Source: an uncultured Olsenella sp. | GTDB lineage: Bacteria; Actinomycetota; Coriobacteriia; Coriobacteriales; Atopobiaceae | Reading direction: 5' to 3' | Assembly (NCBI GenBank): GCA_959598545.1 | Contig: CAUGFC010000064.1 | Span: 1-10,947 of the forward strand | Length of the DNA: 10,947 nucleotides | Shown here: positions 1 through 5,972 of the stretch, one piece after another | Position numbering within the stretch: position 1 is the stretch's first letter | Layout of the letters: every line of letters starts with the position of its first letter | Notes under the pieces: generated by a model | What the model saw: only the letters and a program-made list of their open reading frames with translations | Databases searched by the model: none | What the model was told of the DNA's origin: nothing | Translations under genes and position numbers: made by a program

Positions 1-30
1 CCCGTTTGGTTTCACGGGAAGGGGCAGGAC

Positions 31-2010
31 ATGGACATTGTTTCCGCTCGCGCGAAGCTCAGGGAGACAGCCGCGCTGATGCGGGTGGGTGAGATGGGGG
101 AGCGGCTCGCCGAGCGCGACCTCGGCACTCTTCTCGCCCGCGCTCGGGAGGTCATGGCGGACACCTACACGTTCTCAAAGACGTGGGACATGGAGCGCTG
201 TCGCGTGCCGTTTGCACTGCCGAAGGGCGCCTATGACTGGAACGTCGTCAACAACGACGACGAGGAGTGGTGCTTCATGCTCAACCGCATGGACTTCCTC
301 GAGGACCTTGCGCTTGCTTCGCTGGTCACCGGAGAGGCGTCCTACGCGGAGAAGGCCGCGGCGCTCATCGGGTCCTGGGTCGAGGCGCATCCCGCGATCG
401 TGCCCGAGCTCTCCACGCGCACGCTGGACACCGGCATCCGCATCCGCACGTGGGCCACGGTGCTGCCCGCCCTGGATGCGGCGGGCGCGCTCTCGGACGA
501 GCTTCTGGAGAGGGCGCTCGGAAGCATCCGCGCCCAGATCGCGTCGCTGCGCGAGCGCTATCTGCCCAAGTACGAGACAAGCAACTGGGGCAGCATCCAG
601 ACCCTTGGCATCCTCACCGTGCTGGCGACGATCGAGGACGACCCGGAGTCCGACCCGGACTGGGCCTGGGCGAAGGAACGCGCCGAGTCCCAGATGGCGG
701 CCCAGGTCTATCCCGACGGAATAGACTGGGAGCAGTCTACGATGTATCACGTCGAGGTGCTGCTCTACGCGCTGCGAGCCCTGCACGTGCTGGAGGCGCG
801 GGGCATCGAGGCCCCGTGTGGGCTGCGGGGTGCCACGAATCGCCTGGCGCACGGCCTCGCGGCGCAGATGATGCCCGATGGCTGCATCGACGCACAGGGC
901 GACTCCGACCGCACGGACGTGCGCGGGCTTCTCGCCCTGTGCGCGGGCGTGCTCGGCGATGCGGCACTCGCCCGGGCCTCCGGCCGCACCCAGCTCGACG
1001 CCGGCGACCTCTTTGCCTTCGGCTGCGACGTGGAGGACGCCCTCGCGGCATGCGCCGGCAAGGCGGGCGCCGAGCTGCCGCTCGTCTTCGACGGCGTCGA
1101 CTCCGGGCTCTTTGTGGCGCACTCGTCCTGGGGGGCGGACGCCAATATGACGGTCTTCTCGTCCGGCCCGCTGGGCTCGGGCCACGGGCACTCCGACAAC
1201 CTGCACGTGACGGTCGTCTACCAGGGTGTGCCCGTGCTCGTGGATGCCGGTCGATTCACCTATCGCGAGGACTCTCCGGTGCGTCCCTATCTCAAGGGGC
1301 CGCGCGCACACAACGTTGCGCTTCTGGACGGTCGATCGAGCTGCGTGCCCAAGGGCAGCTGGGGATACAGCGACTTTGGCTACCCGCTCAAGACCTACGC
1401 TCGCCACGCGGGCGGCGCGCATTACTTCGAGGGCGCGCTCGTGGGGCACGATCCTCTGCATGTTCTGGTTCGCAAGCTCGTGGCACTGGACTGCGGCGTC
1501 TGGGTCTGCGCGGACGAGGCCTTGGCCGAGGGCGAGCACGAGCTGGTCTCGCGCTTTCACTTTGATCCGGGGGTCAGGGTGGCGCCGGACGGCGAGACGT
1601 GCCGCGTGAGCTGCGCCTCCGGCGAGCTCGTGCTTGGCTCGACCGGGTCGATCTCGGTGGGCTCCGAGCAGATCTCGCTCGACTACAACGTGCTCAGCGA
1701 CGCCGCTCTCGTCGAGGTGCGCTCCGGGTTTGCCGAGCGGGGCTCCCAGCTCTGGTGGATGGCGCCTGGGCACGTGTGCGTGAGCCCGGTGCCCGTGCTG
1801 CGCGGCGGCTCCGAGCCCGTCGACCCTGCGCTCGCCGAGGCGGTGCGCTTTGAGGTGGGCACGGACGAGTTCTACACGGTGGCGTTCTTCCACGGCGAGG
1901 CCTACACGGGCGTGAAGGCGTTTGCCTGCGAGGGCGTGAGCTTCCATGCCAAGGCCGTGGTGGTTCACGGTAAGGGCGAGAGGCGCGAGCTCACCGTGCT
2001 TCGCGCGTAG
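31..2010 (+). CDS. Heparinase II/III-family polysaccharide lyase, probably cytosolic
   Basis: This 659-residue protein has the two-part build of heparinase II/III-type lyases. Residues about 1-340 form a helical (alpha/alpha) toroid-like half and about 350-659 a beta-sandwich half. The hallmark block of the second half is clear: GHGHSDN at 384-390, then LVDAGRFTY at 403-411 and RAHN at 425-428. In the first half SNWG (184-187) and EQSTMYH (234-240) sit where PL12/PL21 enzymes keep the neutralising Asn and catalytic Tyr; N185, Y239 and H385/H387 are candidates by analogy. Such lyases cut uronate-containing chains by beta-elimination, leaving an unsaturated uronate. There is no signal peptide, so imported oligosaccharides are the likely substrate, consistent with kduD, kdgK and kdgA nearby. 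Exact substrate (hyaluronan, chondroitin, heparan or other) cannot be read. The ATG at 31 follows AAGGGG with 6 bases spacing, but the frame is open to the window edge, so an earlier start is possible. Confidence 0.85.
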   Translation: MDIVSARAKLRETAALMRVGEMGERLAERDLGTLLARAREVMADTYTFSKTWDMERCRVPFALPKGAYDWNVVNNDDEEWCFMLNRMDFLEDLALASLVTGEASYAEKAAALIGSWVEAHPAIVPELSTRTLDTGIRIRTWATVLPALDAAGALSDELLERALGSIRAQIASLRERYLPKYETSNWGSIQTLGILTVLATIEDDPESDPDWAWAKERAESQMAAQVYPDGIDWEQSTMYHVEVLLYALRALHVLEARGIEAPCGLRGATNRLAHGLAAQMMPDGCIDAQGDSDRTDVRGLLALCAGVLGDAALARASGRTQLDAGDLFAFGCDVEDALAACAGKAGAELPLVFDGVDSGLFVAHSSWGADANMTVFSSGPLGSGHGHSDNLHVTVVYQGVPVLVDAGRFTYREDSPVRPYLKGPRAHNVALLDGRSSCVPKGSWGYSDFGYPLKTYARHAGGAHYFEGALVGHDPLHVLVRKLVALDCGVWVCADEALAEGEHELVSRFHFDPGVRVAPDGETCRVSCASGELVLGSTGSISVGSEQISLDYNVLSDAALVEVRSGFAERGSQLWWMAPGHVCVSPVPVLRGGSEPVDPALAEAVRFEVGTDEFYTVAFFHGEAYTGVKAFACEGVSFHAKAVVVHGKGERRELTVLRA

Positions 2011-2046
2011 GCGCTGCGGCGTCGGCGGGGTCTCTCTCCGCATGCG

Positions 2047-2088
2047 GGCGGGCCGTCGAGGCTGTTCTCGGCGGCCCGCCGCTTCTTT
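2047..2088 (+). terminator. Hairpin terminator after the lyase gene
   Basis: A perfect 9-bp inverted repeat, GGCGGGCCG at 2047-2055 and CGGCCCGCC at 2072-2080, is followed by GCTTCTTT. It lies 36 bases past the lyase stop, in the gap between convergent genes. The T-rich tail is interrupted, so it may terminate only partly. No T-run exists on the other side for minus-strand transcripts. Confidence 0.55.
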
Positions 2089-2119
2089 GAAATCGCTTCC
2101 TGGCCGAGATCGTTCCAGG

Positions 2120-2917
2120 CTATCCCAGGGTGCCCATGACTATGAGCTGAGTGAGCGCGGGAAACTCCGCGGGATCGTCCGCTCTCACCATGTCAGAGAG
2201 GCGAATCCACTCGATGTCGCGGCCGCCCTCGCCGAGCGAGAAGCGCTGGGGCACGCCAGTCTTCTTGAGGTGCACTGTGGTCTCGAAGCCGTCCGAGCAG
2301 GTGAGCGTCGCCTGCTCCCACCAGGTGTCATGTGGGAAGTCCGCACGGAGCACGAGCACGGCCTCCTCCGCGTGGACCGGCCGGCCAAAGTCCACCTGGA
2401 GCCAGGCGTCGTCACGGCCGTTGATGCCCCAGGACTCGTAGGGCCAACGGCCGTGGTGGATGCTCTGCCAGGTGCCGTCGATCGCGTTGCGCGCGATGAA
2501 GCGCGGATTTGTGGCGCCCGAGTTGGTGGTGGCGTGAGGGTAGACACCCTCGGATCCCCCGAGATCGTGCGAGTTGAGGGCGAGGTTGCGCCAGGTCGAG
2601 CGCTCGCGCGGGTCGAGCACGCGCGCGTAGCCCCAGTGGGTGTCGCCGAGGAAGGCGTGGCTGGGGTAGGAGTCGCGCGCAGTCTCGAAGGGGATGGGGA
2701 ACTCGAGGCGGCCGTCCGCCAGGTAGACGACGCTCGGGGGCAGGGACTCGTCGAGCATGACCTCGAGCTCGACGTTCTTCTCGCCTGATTCGAGCACGAG
2801 GACGTCGCCGGGCTGGTACTCGGCGTAGCGCGTGTCAAGCTGGACGAGGTCCTCTCCGGTGGAGGTGCCTCGCACGGTGCCGTCTGCGCCGACGAGGCTG
2901 AGGGTGAGCTGTGGCAT
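2120..2917 (-). CDS. Cytosolic discoidin (F5/8C)-like carbohydrate-binding protein of the uronate locus
   Basis: This 265-residue protein has no known enzymatic motif. Residues 1-105 are acidic and beta-rich and not recognised. Residues about 110-265 look like an F5/8 type C (discoidin) domain: NLALN (111-115) at its entry, ARNAIDG (142-148), WLQVDFGRP (172-180) and a final strand around 258-263. This fold usually binds sugars or lipids. No signal peptide, membrane segment or sorting signal is present, so it should act in the cytoplasm, unlike most discoidin proteins. The start was set at the ATG at 2917 because GGGAGG lies 4 bases upstream; upstream in-frame ATGs at 2956 and 2929 lack a ribosome site and the first lies inside a hairpin. 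It sits 79 bases downstream of kduD on the same strand and probably shares its transcript. A role in sensing, binding or processing uronate sugars is inference from context only. Confidence 0.8.
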   Translation of the reverse strand: MPQLTLSLVGADGTVRGTSTGEDLVQLDTRYAEYQPGDVLVLESGEKNVELEVMLDESLPPSVVYLADGRLEFPIPFETARDSYPSHAFLGDTHWGYARVLDPRERSTWRNLALNSHDLGGSEGVYPHATTNSGATNPRFIARNAIDGTWQSIHHGRWPYESWGINGRDDAWLQVDFGRPVHAEEAVLVLRADFPHDTWWEQATLTCSDGFETTVHLKKTGVPQRFSLGEGGRDIEWIRLSDMVRADDPAEFPALTQLIVMGTLG

Positions 2918-2936
2918 ATGGCCTCCCATCGATAGG

Positions 2937-2973
2937 AAAAGCGCCGCGGGGCGCATGGCAGTCCCCGCGGCGC
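2937..2973 (-). terminator. Intercistronic hairpin after kduD (terminator or attenuator)
   Basis: A perfect 11-bp inverted repeat has arms GCGCCGCGGGG at 2941-2951 and CCCCGCGGCGC at 2963-2973, with an 11-base loop. On the minus strand it begins 23 bases after the kduD stop and is followed by TTTTCC. It is thus a good intrinsic terminator for kduD, yet the next gene on that strand starts only 20 bases further on. It may let part of the transcripts through, or protect the kduD message from decay. Confidence 0.7.
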
Positions 2974-2996
2974 GGAAAAGCGAATCGGCGAGCGGC

Positions 2997-3830
2997 TTAC
3001 TGCGGCTGCTTGCCGATGTAGGCGAGGATGCCGCCGTCGACGTAGACGACCTGGCCGTTCACGAAGTTGGAGGCGTCGGAGGCAAGGAACACCGCGGTGC
3101 CCATCAGGTCGATCGGGGTGCCCCAGCGCGCAGCGGGCGTCTTGGCGCAGATGAACTGGTCAAACGGGTGACGGGAGCCGTCGGGCTGGGTCTCGCGCAG
3201 CGGCGCGGTCTGCGGCGTGGCGATGTAGCCGGGCCCGATGCCGTTGCACTGGATGTTGTGCTCGCCGAACTCGGAGCAGATGTTGCGGGTGAGCATCTTG
3301 AGACCGCCCTTGGCGGCGGCGTAGCCGGCCACGGTCTCGCGGCCGAGCTCGCTCATCATGGAGCAGATGTTGATGATCTTGCCGTGGCCCTTCTCGATCA
3401 TGCCGGGAAGGACGGCCTTGGAGACGATGAACGGGGCGTTGAGATCAACGTCAACGACCTGGCGGAAGTCCTCGGCGCTCATCTCGAGCATGGGGATGCG
3501 CTTGATGATGCCGGCGTTGTTGACGAGGATGTCCGGGGTGGTGCCGAAGTCGGCCTTGATGTCGGCGATGAGCTGCTCGACCTCGTCGACCTTGGTGACG
3601 TCGGCCACGTAGCCCTTGGCCTCGATGCCCTCGTCGGCGTAGGCCTTCTCGCCCATTTCCTTCTTCTCGGGGTTGAGGTCGTTGAAGGCGATCTTGGCGC
3701 CGGCCTTGGCGAGCGCCGTGGCGATGGCGAAGCCAATGCCATAGGAGGCGCCGGTGACCAGCGCAACCTTGCCGTCAAGACGGAAGCTGTCCATGCTGAA
3801 GGTGCTGGGGTCTGCGTACTGCTCTGCCAT
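2997..3830 (-). CDS. kduD: KduD/DhuD-type short-chain dehydrogenase (2-keto-3-deoxy-D-gluconate dehydrogenase)
   Basis: This 277-residue classical short-chain dehydrogenase has the NAD(P)-binding TGASYGIG at 26-33, NNAG at 104-107, and the catalytic set N131, S157, Y170 and K174 (YAAAK). Segments such as the run around 144-181 and PFDQFI (222-227) closely recall streptococcal proteins labelled gluconate 5-dehydrogenase or DhuD, as I remember them. In uronate pathways this family reduces 2,5-diketo-3-deoxygluconate to KDG with NADH. Divergent kdgK and kdgA make the next two steps, which favours KduD/DhuD over a gluconate 5-dehydrogenase role; the sequence alone does not separate them. The ATG at 3830 follows AGGAGG by 4 bases. 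Transcription probably starts near 3900 from a promoter whose spacer holds a GGTAAACC operator, so induction by a pathway intermediate through a GntR-type repressor is likely. The last residues (YIGKQPQ) and the length are normal for the family. Confidence 0.88.
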   Translation of the reverse strand: MAEQYADPSTFSMDSFRLDGKVALVTGASYGIGFAIATALAKAGAKIAFNDLNPEKKEMGEKAYADEGIEAKGYVADVTKVDEVEQLIADIKADFGTTPDILVNNAGIIKRIPMLEMSAEDFRQVVDVDLNAPFIVSKAVLPGMIEKGHGKIINICSMMSELGRETVAGYAAAKGGLKMLTRNICSEFGEHNIQCNGIGPGYIATPQTAPLRETQPDGSRHPFDQFICAKTPAARWGTPIDLMGTAVFLASDASNFVNGQVVYVDGGILAYIGKQPQ

Positions 3831-3852
3831 TGATCCTCCTCGTTTCGTCCGG

Positions 3853-3874
3853 CTTCTGCCGGTCTGCTGCCGGT
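3853..3874 (-). repeat. Two tandem 11-mers in the kduD leader
   Basis: Read on the minus strand, ACCGGCAGCAG (3874-3864) is followed directly by ACCGGCAGAAG (3863-3853), 10 of 11 matching. A degenerate third unit, CCGGACGAAAC, follows down to 3842. They lie in the untranslated leader of kduD, just upstream of its ribosome site. CCGG occurs at 3849, 3859, 3870 and 3891 (steps of 10, 11 and 21), i.e. in phase with the DNA helix. Function unknown: protein-binding array, RNA structure, or chance. Confidence 0.5.
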
Positions 3875-3906
3875 TTGTGGCGTAAGTTGGCCGGCTTTAT
3901 GGCTTA

Positions 3907-3934
3907 AGTATGGTAGGTAAACCAGTTTTGTCAA
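3907..3934 (-). promoter_or_regulatory. Promoter of kduD
   Basis: On the minus strand a perfect -35 box TTGACA (3934-3929) is followed after 16 bases by CATACT (3912-3907), a 4-of-6 match to the -10 consensus. The predicted start is near 3900, giving a leader of about 70 bases. The spacer contains the GGTAAACC element, so a bound repressor would block RNA polymerase directly. Confidence 0.65.
3914..3927. promoter_or_regulatory. Operator 1, GntR/UxuR-like, within the kduD promoter spacer
   Basis: The sequence TAGGTAAACCAGTT has a GGT-AA-ACC core with two-fold symmetry. Its 12 bases GGTAAACCAGTT recur exactly at 4030-4041. The TGGT-N2-ACCA layout is that of FadR-subfamily GntR repressors such as UxuR/ExuR (TTGGTATACCAA). 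The regulator gene itself is not in this window. Confidence 0.6.
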
Positions 3935-4027
3935 GAACAGAGACGGCGAAATACCTAGATTCTCGGTACATTCACGGAAGGGCTTTGGACCGTTCGCCGC
4001 CGCTGCTCTATGAATTTCTCGCAGAAT

Positions 4028-4041
4028 CTGGTAAACCAGTT
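4028..4041. promoter_or_regulatory. Operator 2, GntR/UxuR-like, upstream of kdgK
   Basis: CTGGTAAACCAGTT contains the more perfect palindrome CTGGT-AA-ACCAG. It ends 52 bases before the kdgK start. A CACAAT at 4042-4047 directly beside it could be a -10 box (4 of 6), but no good -35 is visible at the right distance, so the kdgK promoter stays unplaced. A repressor here would overlap either the spacer or the start site. The centre lies 114 bases from that of operator 1, close to eleven helical turns. Confidence 0.6.
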
Positions 4042-4093
4042 CACAATAGCACGGTGACTACGGAAAAGTTGCAGACAGAAGGAGCTGAGCGGC

Positions 4094-5134
4094 ATGCACG
4101 ACCTGAGCGAGCGCACCACCGTCCTTGCCTTCGGAGAGCTCATGATGAGGCTCTCTCCGCCCGACAACCAGCGTCTGGAGCAGGCGACGAGCTTCGAGGT
4201 GCGCTACGGCGGCGCCGAGGCCAACGCCGCGCTCTCGCTTGCCTTCCAGGGAGACTCCGCGGCGTTTGTCTCGGTTGTTCCGCCCAACCGCATCGGCGAC
4301 TGCGCGCTGCGCTCGCTCGTGGCCTATGGGGTGGACGTCTCGCGCGTGGTGCGCGAGGGGGATCGTCTGGGGAGCTACTTCTTCGAGGTCGGCGCCTCCA
4401 TGCGCTCCAACGGCTGCGTCTACGACCGCAAGTACTCCGCCCTCTCCTTGGCCCCGCGCTCCGTGTTTGACTGGGGCAGCGTCCTTGATGGCGTGGGGGC
4501 CTTCTACTTCTCCGGCGTGACGCCCGCGCTCTCCGAGGAGCTGGCCGCAGCCTGCGAGGACGCCCTCGCCGCCTGTCGGGAGCGCGGCATTGTCACGATC
4601 TGCGACCTCAACTACCGCGGTAAGCTCTGGAGCCCGGAGCGCGCGCAGGAGGTCATGCGGCGCCTGCTCCCATATGTTGACGTCTGCATTGCCAACGACG
4701 AGGACGCGCCTTCCGCACTGGGGATGACCTGCGTCTCCGGGTCGCTCGCGAACGGAATCGAGGAGCGCGAGGACTACGTGGAGATGGCGCGCCAGATCTG
4801 CGAGGAGTATGGCTGCTCGATGGTGGCCTCCGTCATTCGCGACGTCCGCTCCGTCGAGGACTCCGACTGGATGGGCATGGTCTACGCGGACGGCACGGCG
4901 CACTTCTCGTCCGTGCACCACGTGCACGTGCTCGAGGGCGTGGCCGCTGGTGACGCCTACGGCGCCGGCCTCATCCACGCACTTCTTCACGGCTACGACC
5001 TCGATCACGCGAGCGAGTATGCCATCGCGGCGAGCGTGCTCAAGCTCACCATCCCCGGAGACTCCAACCTGGTGAGCGAGGCTGAGATCGAGGCCGTGGC
5101 AGCAAGGGGGGCGGGCCTGCGCGTGGCTCGCTAG
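4094..5134 (+). CDS. kdgK: 2-keto-3-deoxygluconate kinase (PfkB family)
   Basis: This 346-residue PfkB/ribokinase-family sugar kinase has the N-terminal substrate signature YGGAEANAA (38-46), DLNYR (171-175), the NDED (201-204) region, and the C-terminal phosphotransfer motif. The last reads VAAGDAYGAG (283-292), with D287 as the presumed catalytic base. It would phosphorylate KDG with ATP to KDPG in the cytoplasm. Assignment as KDG kinase rests mainly on its pairing with kdgA 35 bases downstream and on the divergent kduD; PfkB members cannot be told apart with certainty by eye. The usual GAGD (or GGGD) anion-hole motif is AAGD here, an uncommon change of the first Gly, and the preceding DT pair is missing. 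The ATG at 4094 follows AAGGAG with 9 bases spacing. The gene probably forms an operon with kdgA under control of the GGTAAACC operator upstream. Confidence 0.85.
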   Translation: MHDLSERTTVLAFGELMMRLSPPDNQRLEQATSFEVRYGGAEANAALSLAFQGDSAAFVSVVPPNRIGDCALRSLVAYGVDVSRVVREGDRLGSYFFEVGASMRSNGCVYDRKYSALSLAPRSVFDWGSVLDGVGAFYFSGVTPALSEELAAACEDALAACRERGIVTICDLNYRGKLWSPERAQEVMRRLLPYVDVCIANDEDAPSALGMTCVSGSLANGIEEREDYVEMARQICEEYGCSMVASVIRDVRSVEDSDWMGMVYADGTAHFSSVHHVHVLEGVAAGDAYGAGLIHALLHGYDLDHASEYAIAASVLKLTIPGDSNLVSEAEIEAVAARGAGLRVAR

Positions 5135-5169
5135 GTCTGGTTGCAAACGGCAAGACGAGAGGACTTCCC

Positions 5170-5817
5170 ATGGGCTATATGGATGCTTTTTACAAGGACG
5201 TCGAGAGGGTTGGCGTTGTCCCGGTGGTCGTGCTCGACCGCGTGGAGGACGCGCTGCCGGTAGCGGACGTGCTCGTGAGGGGAGGGCTGCCCTCGGCAGA
5301 GGTCACCTTCCGCACCGCCTGTGCCGCCGATGCCATCCGGGAGATGAGCGAGAAGCGCCCGGACCTCATGGTGGGTGCCGGGACGGTGCTCACGCTCGAG
5401 CAGGCGCGCCGCGCCGTGGATGCGGGCGCGCGCTACATCGTGAGCCCGGGGTACAACATGGAGGTCGTGGACTGGTGCCTGGCAAACGAGGTGCCGGTGC
5501 TTCCTGCCGGGGTCACGCCTACCGAGGTCACGGCACTCGTGAACAAGGGGCTTGCGGTCACCAAGTTCTTCCCGGCCGCGCAGTACGGTGGCCTGGCGAC
5601 GATCAAGGCGCTTGCCTCGGTCTTTGTGGGGCACCGCTTCATGCCAACCGGGGGCGTCTCCACCGCCAACCTGCGCGAGTACCTCGAGTGTCCGGCTATC
5701 CTTGCCTGCGGTGGCACCTGGATGGTCAAGCCCGACCTCATCCGCTCCGGCGACTTTGACCGGATGTACCAGCTTACGCACGAAGCGGCGCTGCTGGTTC
5801 GCGAGGTCAGGGGCTAG
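5170..5817 (+). CDS. kdgA: KDPG aldolase (2-dehydro-3-deoxyphosphogluconate aldolase)
   Basis: This 215-residue class I aldolase is of normal length for the KDPG/KHG family and splits KDPG into pyruvate and glyceraldehyde-3-phosphate. The Schiff-base lysine is K132 in TKFFPA (131-136), matching E. coli Eda K133. E44 and R48 in AEVTFRT (43-49) match Eda E45 and R49. The phosphate-binding PTGGV is at 159-163, and VGAGT (68-72) and SPGYN (92-96) complete the TIM-barrel signature. The ATG at 5170 follows GAGAGGA with 6 bases spacing; a second in-frame ATG at 5179 has no such site. It is the second gene of the kdgK-kdgA operon, which ends at the hairpin at 5880-5919. Both products are needed for the last two steps of uronate breakdown. 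Some family members also act on 4-hydroxy-2-oxoglutarate or on the galactonate analogue, which sequence reading does not exclude. Confidence 0.93.
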   Translation: MGYMDAFYKDVERVGVVPVVVLDRVEDALPVADVLVRGGLPSAEVTFRTACAADAIREMSEKRPDLMVGAGTVLTLEQARRAVDAGARYIVSPGYNMEVVDWCLANEVPVLPAGVTPTEVTALVNKGLAVTKFFPAAQYGGLATIKALASVFVGHRFMPTGGVSTANLREYLECPAILACGGTWMVKPDLIRSGDFDRMYQLTHEAALLVREVRG

Positions 5818-5879
5818 GTTTCAGTGCCGACCCGTCCGGCGCTCGAACTCTGCCATGCGCGCCGGCTCCTTTTCTCGGG

Positions 5880-5919
5880 GGCGCCCCCGCTGGCGACTTG
5901 CTGGCGGGGGCGCCGTTTT
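5880..5919 (+). terminator. Intrinsic terminator of the kdgK-kdgA operon
   Basis: Perfect 11-bp arms GGCGCCCCCGC (5880-5890) and GCGGGGGCGCC (5904-5914) enclose a 13-base loop and are followed by GTTTT. It lies 62 bases past the kdgA stop. The minus-strand helicase also ends nearby (5973), but no T-run follows the stem in that direction, so effect on it would be weaker. Confidence 0.8.
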
Positions 5920-5972
5920 GGGTTCGTGCGCTCCCAATCTGCTGACAAGCGGCATTTCGGTGCCGGCCCCGC

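Noticed and set aside
1..18. Small inverted repeat CCCGT-8-ACGGG enclosing TTGGTTT, considered as a third copy of the operator.
   Set aside because: The core does not match GGTAAACC or its complement closely, and the 5-bp arms are short.
175..2043. A 622-codon minus-strand ORF opposite the lyase gene.
   Set aside because: It mirrors the codon structure of a well-supported GC-rich gene, is rich in Arg, His and Ala, and shows no motif or ribosome site. It is an antisense shadow.
4058..5146. A 362-codon minus-strand ORF covering kdgK and part of the control region.
   Set aside because: Composition typical of an antisense shadow. It would also overlap the operator region and has no recognisable domain.
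5821..5856. An 11-residue minus-strand mini-ORF (MAEFERRTGRH) with AAAAGGAG 9 bases upstream.
   Set aside because: The ribosome-site match is good, but it lies beyond a strong hairpin after the helicase gene, has no visible promoter, and is too short to judge without conservation data.
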